From NCBI RefSeq assembly GCF_028283785.1, contig NZ_JAPWKB010000014.1:62001-126000 (forward strand): a stretch of 64,000 nt of DNA, given 5' to 3'. The translations under genes and the position numbers were made by a program. A model generated the notes under the pieces. The model made no database searches. It worked only from the letters and a program-made list of their open reading frames with translations, and was not told where the DNA came from. Shown one piece after another: positions 18,809 through 26,699 of the stretch. Numbering within the stretch: position 1 is the stretch's first letter; every line of letters begins with the position of its first letter. The stretch is from Paraburkholderia sp. (GTDB lineage Bacteria > Pseudomonadota > Gammaproteobacteria > Burkholderiales > Burkholderiaceae).

Positions 18809-20334
18809 GGTTTCATCACCTGAGTGCCTTGGGATACCTGCGCGGCGATCGCGGCGTTGCGCTCGGACGCGCTGACGGGTGCGAGGCGCGCCTGCCAGTA
18901 CGGACTGAAGAGACTGGGGTATTCCGCTTTGCCGTCGTCGCGCGCCCACTGGTTGGCGTGCAGCAGCGCGCCGCGGAGCGAGCCGAGGGCCGTTTCGTCA
19001 GGACGGACGAAATAGGCGTTGGCGCTGGACAGCGCGCGCATTGCTTGACCCGCACCGTTGAAATCGACCGCCATATCGCCGCCGCCTTTGAGCGCCTGGG
19101 TTTTCACGAGCGTGTCGTCGAGCCGTTCCACTTCGATCGTGATACGCGGGGCCGTGCCGGCCACCGGTGCGCCCGTGGTGTTCTGGTAAGGCAGAAGACC
19201 GCCGTTGACGGGGTCGAGCGAAGGGCCGGGGGTCCGTCTGAACTGATCCGCCATCGCGTCGGGCACTTGCCATCCCGGCGTCGTGCTACCCGTGTAGCCG
19301 AAATTGAAGTAGCCGCCATATCCTTCCCAATCCTGCCAGGCGGCGAACGGCGGATGGGTCATGAACGACGTAATGTTGCCGTTTGCACTGCCGCCGTAGC
19401 CTGCTTCGGACAGCAACGCGCCCATGCAGGAAATCGTGACGCGGGCCGTACTCGCGTCGATCGATTGCCAGCCGCTTTTATCGCTGCGCAACTGGGTGCC
19501 CCCGTCGTGCGTGACGTTGACGGTAATGCGGCTGTTCGCGCCGCATATCTTGACGGCGGAGTCGTCCAGTTGTTGATAGTTCGGCGCGACGCTACGCGTG
19601 GCGCCGCGATTCTTGATGAAGTTGTCGAGGGTGCGTGTGTCGGTGACGACATCGGCGAAGTCATCGGGGCCCGTGATACCTGCCGGCCTGACGGTTTCCG
19701 TGTACGACTTCCATGCGCCGAGCTGCACGGCATTGCGTTGGCTCGTGAAATATCCGGCGGTGACGTGCGTGTCCGCCTGGTTTTGCTGGGCGATCGCGTT
19801 GGCGGCGTCCGGCACGGCCGTGAGTGTCGCCGCGTGATAGTTGGCCTGAGCCGTGCTCAAAGCCCGAACGATCGACCCGATGCCGGTGGCGACCGAAGGC
19901 GTCAACGCATCCAGCGTGGCGCGCACGGGCGCGATGTCGATCTTGCCGAGCGCTTTGGGCGCGGTCCATCGGGACGGATGATCGGCAATGGCGTTCACGA
20001 CGAGATCGTCGGCTTGCGACGAACCGTAGGTGCTGTCGAGATCGTCGATCCAGGATTTCAGCGCGACAGCCTGCGCAGCGGTGACCTGATTGGCGACCAT
20101 CGCCCGGTTGGTATAGGCGGAGAAGTTGTAGTCGCGCGCCTGCATGACGGCCGCGCTATAGGCGGCGGCGTCGGCGGTGTTCTGCAGCTTGATTTTGGCG
20201 CTCGTCATCTGAAACGAGTTGAACGCCACATACAGACCGATGCATCCGATCAGCAGAAAGATGAGTGCAGGGACCAGCGCCTGCCCGCTAGCGCCGGCGA
20301 CCCTAGCCCTGCCCTTGCGGGCAGAGGGTTTCAT
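18805..20334 (-). CDS. TadG-like pilus assembly protein
   Basis: A 509-residue protein with a short basic N-terminus and a hydrophobic helix preceded by a degenerate pilin motif (GASG/QALVPALIFLLIGC; Pro rather than Glu at +5). This is the TadG-type arrangement, continuing with the conserved QNTADAAAYSAAV segment just after the helix. The rest is a long periplasmic or surface domain rich in Asn, Gly, Thr and Ala. It is the second gene of the Tad operon, 24 bp downstream of the Flp pilin. It may also be described as a Flp-pilus-assembly TadE/G-like protein; the exact role is not established. Confidence 0.78.
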   Translation of the reverse strand: MKPSARKGRARVAGASGQALVPALIFLLIGCIGLYVAFNSFQMTSAKIKLQNTADAAAYSAAVMQARDYNFSAYTNRAMVANQVTAAQAVALKSWIDDLDSTYGSSQADDLVVNAIADHPSRWTAPKALGKIDIAPVRATLDALTPSVATGIGSIVRALSTAQANYHAATLTAVPDAANAIAQQNQADTHVTAGYFTSQRNAVQLGAWKSYTETVRPAGITGPDDFADVVTDTRTLDNFIKNRGATRSVAPNYQQLDDSAVKICGANSRITVNVTHDGGTQLRSDKSGWQSIDASTARVTISCMGALLSEAGYGGSANGNITSFMTHPPFAAWQDWEGYGGYFNFGYTGSTTPGWQVPDAMADQFRRTPGPSLDPVNGGLLPYQNTTGAPVAGTAPRITIEVERLDDTLVKTQALKGGGDMAVDFNGAGQAMRALSSANAYFVRPDETALGSLRGALLHANQWARDDGKAEYPSLFSPYWQARLAPVSASERNAAIAAQVSQGTQVMKP

Positions 20335-20358
20335 GTTGCGTATCCGAATGAACCGGGA

Positions 20359-20640
20359 TTAGTTGCCGACGTTGTTGCTGTCGTTATACGTACCCATGTT
20401 CTTCGTCTTGTTCGCGTTGTCCGTAGCCGTATTCGCGTTCTGCTTCGACGTGGCGATGTTGCCCTTCGCATCCTGGCCCGACATTTCGACGGCGAGACCG
20501 GCGGTCTGATTGCGCAGCGTCTGACCGAACATCGAGTACACGCCGATCGCCGAGACGGCGATCAGCGCGACGATGATGATGTACTCGGTCATGCCTTGGC
20601 CACGCTGTTTATTTTTAATGCGGATTTTAGAGATGTTCAT
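20359..20640 (-). CDS. flp: Flp-type (type IVb) major pilin
   Basis: A 93-residue prepilin. The leader (14 residues, basic) ends in the processing site KQRG/QGMTEYIIIVALIAV, with Glu at +5 and Tyr at +6 of the mature protein, the hallmark of Flp pilins. A hydrophobic helix follows, and then an Asn/Thr/Lys-rich hydrophilic tail that is longer than in classical Flp1 (mature pilins are often ~50 residues). It is the first gene of the minus-strand Tad operon, directly downstream of the A/T-rich 20641-21392 region that should hold the promoter. No prepilin peptidase gene is in the window, so processing must rely on one encoded elsewhere. Confidence 0.88.
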   Translation of the reverse strand: MNISKIRIKNKQRGQGMTEYIIIVALIAVSAIGVYSMFGQTLRNQTAGLAVEMSGQDAKGNIATSKQNANTATDNANKTKNMGTYNDSNNVGN

Positions 20641-21392
20641 GATCTGTATTTAAAAAGTAGTTTTTGCAAAACAATGACTTGTGCCAAGGCACGGTGCGCC
20701 AGTGCCGGTGAATTTGATCAATACATAAATAAAGAGATTGTCTGATTTAAAAGCACGGGCAACAGTGTCGAGGCGCAGTATAAAAGTCAGGTTGTCCAAC
20801 AAACCTGCGAAATTTCCGAATCTAAGTTATGCAATTCCGCAGTCGGGCTTTCGGTAAAGGCGGCGATTGGTCTTCTCGAATTTAAATGACATCCGGTGAG
20901 GATTCGTACGAGAGGAACGGCGTATACGAATGGGCGAAATGCCGTCATTGACGCGTTCACTGGGTGCGGAATTTCCACCACGCGCGGCGTCCACGGGCTT
21001 TCGTGCTTGCCATAGCTGGTGCTGCAAGTCGCCGAGATCGATTGTTTGAGTTTGCTGAATCAATTCGCCGTTCTCATGTTGGCTGAAATGTGTCGCAGAG
21101 TTGTTGCGAATTAAATTAATGGCGACGTTGAAAAACGTGTTGAATTTGTGCTGATTCAGGCTAGAAAGGTGCCTCTTGAGGGGTTCAGTTTTTTCGCAAC
21201 TTCATTCGGAATATTCCTGCCTGGTTTTCTCGGATCCTGATTTTTAGAGATGAGGCTCGCAGTTAAATTTGCCGCGCGTGAAAAACTTTGGGTCGAACCG
21301 TAAACGTGCCGACCAGTTTTTTTGCGGGAAGCGTGTGTGCACGATTTCTCAAATCGAACTGCAAGCGGGGCTTGCCCTCTATTTAGGTATCT
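20641..21392. other. A/T-rich divergent intergenic region (flp / autotransporter)
   Basis: About 750 bases, clearly richer in A/T than the flanking genes, between the divergent flp operon and the trimeric autotransporter gene. No open frame here looks coding. Promoters for both transcription units must lie here, but I could not fix a convincing -35/-10 or sigma-54 site. Low GC is common for upstream regions of surface genes that are silenced by nucleoid proteins; that is inference. Confidence 0.5.
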
Positions 21393-23679
21393 ATGAACAA
21401 GTCTTATATCAGCGTATGGAACGACGCAACAGGCACGTGGGTCGCCGCGCCGGAGACCGCCAAGGCTCATGGCGGCGCTGGAACCGTATCGTCGTGTGTG
21501 ACCTCGTCCGACAATCGTGAAACGGGCCGCTCGACGACCCCGCTGAAGGTGGCGTTTATGCCAATCGCGATGGCGATTGGGGTGGCGATGTTGCCGGGTA
21601 CGGCATTCGCACAGGCGACGCCTGGGGTGGGCGGGCTGGAGTTGTGTCCCGGTAACGATGGAATGGGCGGTTCTTACGGTATGTCGGGTTCGAATCCAGG
21701 GTCGATGACCTGCGATGGAGAATCTCACACCGGCATGTCGTTCTCGCTGAACAATGCCGCAGACGCTAGCGGTGCATTTGGTTATGCGAGTGGTGCCATA
21801 TCGGCTCGCGTTACCGGCTACGGAGATGGCCTCCTCGAGCTGATGGGCAACAACGGCATCTCGATGCTGAACACGGTCAACATGAACGATCACAAGATCA
21901 CCGGGCTGGCCGCCGGCGATCTGTCCACGACGAGTACCGATGCCGTCAACGGCACTCAGTTGTATCAACGGACGCGATATTTCACGGCGAATTCCCCGTC
22001 GGACGACGCGTCGACCGACGCGCGTGCAACGGGCACCAGTTCGGTTGCCTCCGGGCCGTCCGCAATGGCGATCGGCAACAACGCCAGTGCGTTCGGTGCG
22101 AACACCAGTGCGCTGGCTTCCGGTTCGGTCGCGCTGGGCGCGGGCTCCGTGGCTACGCGTGCTGACGCCGTGTCGATCGGCTATCTGTCGGCAGACGGTA
22201 CTTCGCAATACACGCGCCAGATTACCAACGTGACTGCCGGTGCTTCGGGCACGGATGCGGTCAACGTCAACCAGTTGAATGCGGCGATCGCGAGCGTGGA
22301 TGGCGGTGGCGCTAACGCCGTATCGTACGACACGGAAACACACGACAAGGTGACGTTCGGCGGCACGAGTGCGGCCACACCGGTGACGCTGTCGAACGTG
22401 GCGGACGGCAAGGCGAACAAAGACGCGGTCAACGTCGAGCAGTTGAAGGCGATGGGCGCTGGCATCGACACGAACGGTAACGTGACGGGAGCGTTCGTCG
22501 CGTATGACAACGCGGCGAAAAGCTCGGTGACGCTTGGCGGTCCGGGTTCGGCGACGCCGGTTGCGCTGAACAACGTCAAGGCTGGCACGGTCACGTCCAC
22601 CAGTACCGACGCGGTCAACGGCTCGCAACTCTATGGCGCGGCGAATAGCGTTGCCGGTGCATTGGGTGGCGGTTCGGCAGTAGACAGCACGGGCAAGGTC
22701 TCGAAGCCAGCCTATGCACTCGACGGCAACACGTACACGGACGTCGGCGCAGCGCTGTCGGCCGTGAACACGAAGGCCGGCACTGGGCGCGCTCGACTCG
22801 TCGATCGAGTCGATCAATACCAACGTTTCGAGCGCGACGAAATACGTCAAGATCGTGTCCACCTCGTCGAGCGCGATTGCAACGGGCGCAGAAGCGGTCG
22901 CGATCGGCGGTGCTGCGTATTCGAGCGCGCAAAACTCGGTGGCGATCGGGACGGGTGCGCGTGCAATCTTTGCCAATTCGGTAGCGATCGGTTCGAACTC
23001 GGTGACGAGCGCAGTCAACACGATTTCGATCGGGGCCAAGGGTTTGGAGCGCCGGATTACCAACGTAGCGGACGGTACCGCGCCGACGGATGCTGCAACC
23101 GTTGCTCAATTGACCGCTTTGCAGACGCAGCTCAAGTCGACAGGTTTGCGGTCGACCTTGCTCGGCGCTGCGCCGCCGGTTACCAGCTACATCGCTGTCA
23201 GTACGGACGTCACGGGCGGTACGACGACATCCACCGACAATGCACGGGATGCAATGGCGATCGGCCCGACGGCAACCGCAAACGGCGCCGGCTCGCTGGC
23301 GATCGGCGCTGGCTCGGGCACTGCGCTCGAAGGCTCTACGGCGGTCGGCTCGGGTGCAGGCGCGCTCGCTGTGAACACGACGGTTGTGGGCTCCGGCGCG
23401 ACGACTAATAACTTCGCTGACAATTCGGTCGCAATCGGCTACAACTCGCGGGCTGAAAACGTCGATGCGGTCGCGCTTGGCACGGGTAGTCAGGCGAGCG
23501 GCACAGGCTCCGTTACGATCGGTAGCAATGCGTATGTGACGACGGCCGGGACAAATTCGCTGGCGCTCGGCGTCGGTGCGACGGCAAGCGCGGCCAATTC
23601 GGTGGCGCTTGGACTTTGCGCGCGGGCGTGGGCGAACATCTACCGCACCTTTGTCTACGGACGGCAACCCGTAAGGTGA
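21393..23679 (+). pseudogene. Trimeric autotransporter adhesin, frameshifted and without anchor
   Basis: The N-terminus carries the extended signal peptide region of trimeric autotransporters (MNKSYISVWNDATGTWVAA) and a signal peptide ending GTAFAQA. Head repeats (SAMAIGNNASAFGANTSALA) and neck motifs (ITNVTAGASGTDAVNVNQL; STSTDAVNGSQLYG) follow. At about 22779-22780 the coding frame shifts by one base: the first frame turns into Arg-rich nonsense (running to 23408), while the adhesin-like sequence continues in another frame (SVAIGSNSV, KGLERRITNVADGTAPTDAA) to a stop at 23679. The C-terminal YadA-type beta-barrel anchor that would hold it in the outer membrane is absent. It is therefore probably a decayed Hia/YadA-family adhesin. 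A terminator follows at 23761. Confidence 0.85.
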
Positions 23680-23760
23680 CGTGTTTGCCGGGCTCGATGA
23701 GTCCGGCAACTTCACCTGCGAGAGCTTTTCAGAACATTCGCGGTTTTATCGTAATTCCTT

Positions 23761-23804
23761 GGCTCAAACCGACACGTTGCTCGTGTCGGTTTGAGCCTTT
23801 TTCT
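23761..23804 (+). terminator. Intrinsic terminator after the autotransporter
   Basis: A perfect 15-bp stem (23761-23775 with 23783-23797, loop GTTGCTC) followed by TTTTTCTT. It sits 80 bp after the adhesin stop codon. Confidence 0.92.
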
Positions 23805-24088
23805 TGGTCATTCGGCTTGCAAGGGGATTTTATTGCGACAAACGCATAATTGGTATGTCCGTCGATTGTCCATCAGCGAATGCCGGGAAATTATCGTTAT
23901 GGTGGTAATGAAATATATTGGGAAATTTCCACGGGAAACGAGGAATAATCTGTATAGATATTAAGAGAATTTCGGTCGGACTGGGTGAAATGGATTTCGT
24001 GACTATTTGGTAACATTGAATCCGGTGCGGCGTGTGCTAATTCTTCAAGTTGCGCCCATTATTATTTATGAATAAATGGAGCGGCGAA
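23805..24088. other. A/T-rich spacer upstream of the second response regulator
   Basis: About 280 bases with low GC and no coding frame. It should contain the promoter of the response-regulator/Hpt operon at 24089; short A/T boxes are abundant but none is decisive. Confidence 0.45.
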
Positions 24089-24697
24089 ATGAAGACAGTT
24101 TTAATTATCGATGACCATCCGATGATCCGCGGAACCGTCGCCAGCGTGCTCAACGCAGACGACGAGCTCAAAGTGATCGGCGAATGCGGAGATGGTGAAG
24201 ACGGTCTGAAAATGGCTTTCTCGGAAAGCCCCGATCTGGTTATTCTCGATCTCGATTTGCCGAGACTCGACGGTTTGTCGCTGATCCGTCGTATCCGCTC
24301 GCAGAACGACGAAATACGCATTCTGGTTCTCTCCGCCAAGATGGAAAGCGTGATGGCGACGCATACACGGCTCGCGGGCGCGAATGGTTATGTCGGCAAA
24401 GGGCGAGAAATCGGAGAACTCGTCATTGCCGCCAAAACGGTTTTATTTGGATATGACTGTTTTCCTGCCGATACGATCAGCCCGTCAACCGAAAGCGATT
24501 TCAGTCGTCTGTCGCCTCGAGAAGTCGAAGTTTTGCAATATCTCGCGCGAGGCGTGAGCAATAAAGATATCGCGGCCCGATTATTTCTGAGTGACAAAAC
24601 AGTCAGCACCTACAAAACGCGTATTCAGGAAAAGCTCGGACTCACCTCGCTCGCGGGGCTGATCGAGTTCGCGTCGCTGCATAAGTTGATTGATTGA
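24089..24697 (+). CDS. NarL/FixJ-type response regulator (BvgA/EvgA-like)
   Basis: A 202-residue response regulator laid out almost exactly like the one at 7420: acidic pair D8-D9, phospho-acceptor D54 (VILDLD), S82, K104 (GYVGKG), and a C-terminal LuxR-type helix-turn-helix (LSPREVEVLQYLARGVSNKD). ATG 24089 has a Shine-Dalgarno (GGAG at 24078-24081) at good spacing; in-frame starts at 24050 and 24068 would add unlikely residues before the receiver domain. It is followed after 20 bp by a membrane-bound Hpt protein, with which it probably forms a phosphorelay. No sensor kinase is adjacent. A role in controlling the nearby adhesin or pilus genes is inference. Confidence 0.9.
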   Translation: MKTVLIIDDHPMIRGTVASVLNADDELKVIGECGDGEDGLKMAFSESPDLVILDLDLPRLDGLSLIRRIRSQNDEIRILVLSAKMESVMATHTRLAGANGYVGKGREIGELVIAAKTVLFGYDCFPADTISPSTESDFSRLSPREVEVLQYLARGVSNKDIAARLFLSDKTVSTYKTRIQEKLGLTSLAGLIEFASLHKLID

Positions 24698-24717
24698 ACG
24701 CGTGTGAGAGCATAGAC

Positions 24718-25572
24718 ATGTTGAATCAATTGCGAATTTCGCGCGAGCGTCAGAAGCATGACGCGGCTGGATCGCCGTCGCGTGAGCATTCTGTTCGCAA
24801 AGCGGTCGTGTTGGGCGGGCTGGTCGCTTTCGCGGTGCTGTTTTTTCTGACGACGAGAGCGAATGCGGGGTCGGTCGACTATACGTTCGACGCATCGTCG
24901 CGCGGGCCGGATATCGGACGCGCAGCGCTGCTCGCGTTCGCCGCCTTTGCTGTGGGCGCGTTTGCCGGTTGGCGCGGGTTCGAGATTCAACGCAAGCGCG
25001 CCAGCCACCCGCAAAACGCGATGATCTCCACGGCACCACGCACCTTCACGGCGGACCGCGGCGAGCCGTCGCTTTCTGCGACGGCAAGCGCACCCATCCA
25101 GCGCGACGAACCGCCTGCGTCAGTGCGCAGCCTCGTCCGCACGCCTTTATTCACCGTCGTCGGCGGTTTGCGGATCGAGAGCAAGGTCACTAACGGTCAA
25201 GCGGCGGCGGAGTCGAGCGTTACACCAGTCGCGAACGAAGCCTTCGATGCCACTTATCTCGCTGCGTTGAAGAACGAGGGGATCGAGCTGCCGCTGTTCC
25301 TGCGCAACTGGAACCGAGCGATGGCAGACGACCTCGACACCGTAGACGCCGCTCGTAACGCGTATCGCGTTGCCATGCGCACCGCGCTCCACAGGATCAG
25401 CGGGGCGGCGGGGCTCGTTGGCGCACATCGTCTGATGGACGCATTGCGAGAAGCGGGCACGCCGGCCGTAGAACTGGACGATCGCACGATCGACGCGCTG
25501 ATCGAACGTATCCAGTCGCTAATCACGCAGTTCGAGAAAGCGGGCGATCCGCTCTGGAGTCCCTCGCGATGA
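24718..25572 (+). CDS. Membrane-anchored Hpt-domain protein
   Basis: A 284-residue protein with two hydrophobic segments (about 29-45 and 68-84) that anchor it in the inner membrane, a variable linker, and a C-terminal Hpt domain at about 178-284. The phospho-acceptor is His225 in TALHRISGAAGLVGAHRLMD. Membrane-tethered stand-alone Hpt proteins are unusual; most are soluble or part of hybrid kinases. It presumably relays phosphate to the response regulator just upstream. ATG 24718 is chosen over the non-ATG start at 24694. Its stop overlaps the next gene's start by 4 bp (ATGA, 25569-25572), so all three genes form one operon. Confidence 0.82.
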   Translation: MLNQLRISRERQKHDAAGSPSREHSVRKAVVLGGLVAFAVLFFLTTRANAGSVDYTFDASSRGPDIGRAALLAFAAFAVGAFAGWRGFEIQRKRASHPQNAMISTAPRTFTADRGEPSLSATASAPIQRDEPPASVRSLVRTPLFTVVGGLRIESKVTNGQAAAESSVTPVANEAFDATYLAALKNEGIELPLFLRNWNRAMADDLDTVDAARNAYRVAMRTALHRISGAAGLVGAHRLMDALREAGTPAVELDDRTIDALIERIQSLITQFEKAGDPLWSPSR

Positions 25573-26615
25573 ATCAACCCTTAGCTATCCAGGGTGATCT
25601 GTCGATCCCCGAGCTCTTCCCGTTCGGTGCGCTGCCGCCGCCGTTTGGACGCTCACGCGTGCACAGTGCGCGTCGTCCATCGTCGATTCCGGAGATTCCA
25701 TTGCGAGCGCAGCCACCGCGCGCCGATCGCGGGCAGCCCGTGCGGCCACCCGTCGATGCCGGATGGCCGCGAGCCAATCCGGCTGCGTCGAGGGCCGCGA
25801 TCTTCACATTCGAGATGGCGAAGCCGAAGGTCGATCACCGTTGGTTCGATGCGGCAATGGAAGAAGCGAAGCGCTACATGGCCGCCGACAAAGCGCGTCC
25901 GCGGTCGACGCGTTCGGATTACGTCTACGGCAGCGTGATCGTGGTGGTCTGCAGCATCGCTTTGGCGTGGCTGGTGGTGAGTTGCTCGATGCCCAAAGTG
26001 GTGCCGATCGACGCTGGGCCTGTTGCTTCGGCGATACCGCCGAAGGTAGTGGCGAGCGCGGTACCCATCGCTGCTCCGGTCGAAAAAATCGCTGACGCAC
26101 AACCGGCACAACCGGCACAACCGGCACAACCGGCACAACCGGCACAACCGGCACAACCGGCACAACCGGCACAACCGGTCATAGCGTCCACGGTCGCACG
26201 GGTCGAACCCACAGCGCCCACGCACGTCGCTTCAGCCAAACCGGATGCCACTTCAGCCCTGCATCAGTCGCCACAAGTCGTCCAGACGCCGCCGAAGTCT
26301 TACGCACCACCGACGCTACCGCGACACCCAAACCCGACGGTCCCAGCCATATCGGTAAAGCCGCAAACCGCATCGAAAGTGCCGGTAGGCCGTTTGAGTG
26401 AAGCGTACGTGGCCGGACGGGTCGCAATGAGCCGCAGCGTCCACGTGCCGCTCAAGTCCAGTGGCACCAGACGACCAGAATGGGCCGGTAAAGCGTTGAG
26501 CGACGACACCAGCGAGCAGGCGGAATGGCGCGATTGGGCCGCCTACATGGGGCGGACGCCATCGTCGGTGCGCTGGTCGTCGCCGGCGGTCCAAACCGGC
26601 ACCGCTTCCCGATAG
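25569..26615 (+). CDS. Proline-rich single-pass membrane protein with AQP repeats
   Basis: A 348-residue protein I cannot assign to a family. It has a Pro/Arg-rich cytoplasmic N-terminal half (1-118), one membrane segment (about 119-139, YGSVIVVVCSIALAWLVVSC) and an extracytoplasmic half starting with nine perfect Ala-Gln-Pro repeats (177-203) and continuing Pro/Thr/Ala-rich. The C-terminal ~60 residues (LSEAYVAGRVAMSRSVHVPL) look folded. A TonB-like layout with a rigid Pro-rich periplasmic arm is possible, but no TonB C-terminal domain is seen. It is the last gene of the response regulator-Hpt operon (4-bp overlap) and is followed by a bidirectional terminator. Confidence 0.72.
   Translation: MNQPLAIQGDLSIPELFPFGALPPPFGRSRVHSARRPSSIPEIPLRAQPPRADRGQPVRPPVDAGWPRANPAASRAAIFTFEMAKPKVDHRWFDAAMEEAKRYMAADKARPRSTRSDYVYGSVIVVVCSIALAWLVVSCSMPKVVPIDAGPVASAIPPKVVASAVPIAAPVEKIADAQPAQPAQPAQPAQPAQPAQPAQPAQPVIASTVARVEPTAPTHVASAKPDATSALHQSPQVVQTPPKSYAPPTLPRHPNPTVPAISVKPQTASKVPVGRLSEAYVAGRVAMSRSVHVPLKSSGTRRPEWAGKALSDDTSEQAEWRDWAAYMGRTPSSVRWSSPAVQTGTASR
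26097..26177 (+). repeat. Nine perfect tandem 9-nt repeats
   Basis: The unit GCACAACCG is repeated nine times without a mismatch, coding for (Ala-Gln-Pro)9 in the gene at 25569. Perfect identity at the DNA level points to recent slipped-strand expansion, and copy number probably varies between strains. Confidence 0.95.
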
Positions 26616-26624
26616 GCACAAAAA

Positions 26625-26651
26625 AAAGCCCGACTAAAGTCGGGCTTTAAA
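26625..26651. terminator. Bidirectional intrinsic terminator
   Basis: An 11-bp perfect stem (26625-26635 with 26638-26648) flanked by A-run and TTTAAAA. It lies between the convergent AQP-repeat gene (plus) and acnA (minus), serving both. Confidence 0.88.
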
Positions 26652-26699
26652 ATGACTGCATCCTCAAAGAGAACGCAGTCCCTGCAAAAAGTCTAAAGC

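Noticed and set aside
20672..20710. A sigma-54-like TTGGCAC ... TTGCA pair upstream of flp
   Set aside because: The GG and GC elements are 16 bp apart, not the required 10, so it cannot be a -24/-12 promoter.
21687..21697. GGTTCGAATCC, like a tRNA T-loop
   Set aside because: It lies within the adhesin coding frame, and no cloverleaf arms surround it.
21156..23063. A 635-codon open frame on the minus strand opposite the autotransporter
   Set aside because: The translation is Arg/His/Cys-rich without motifs, while the plus strand has clear adhesin repeats.
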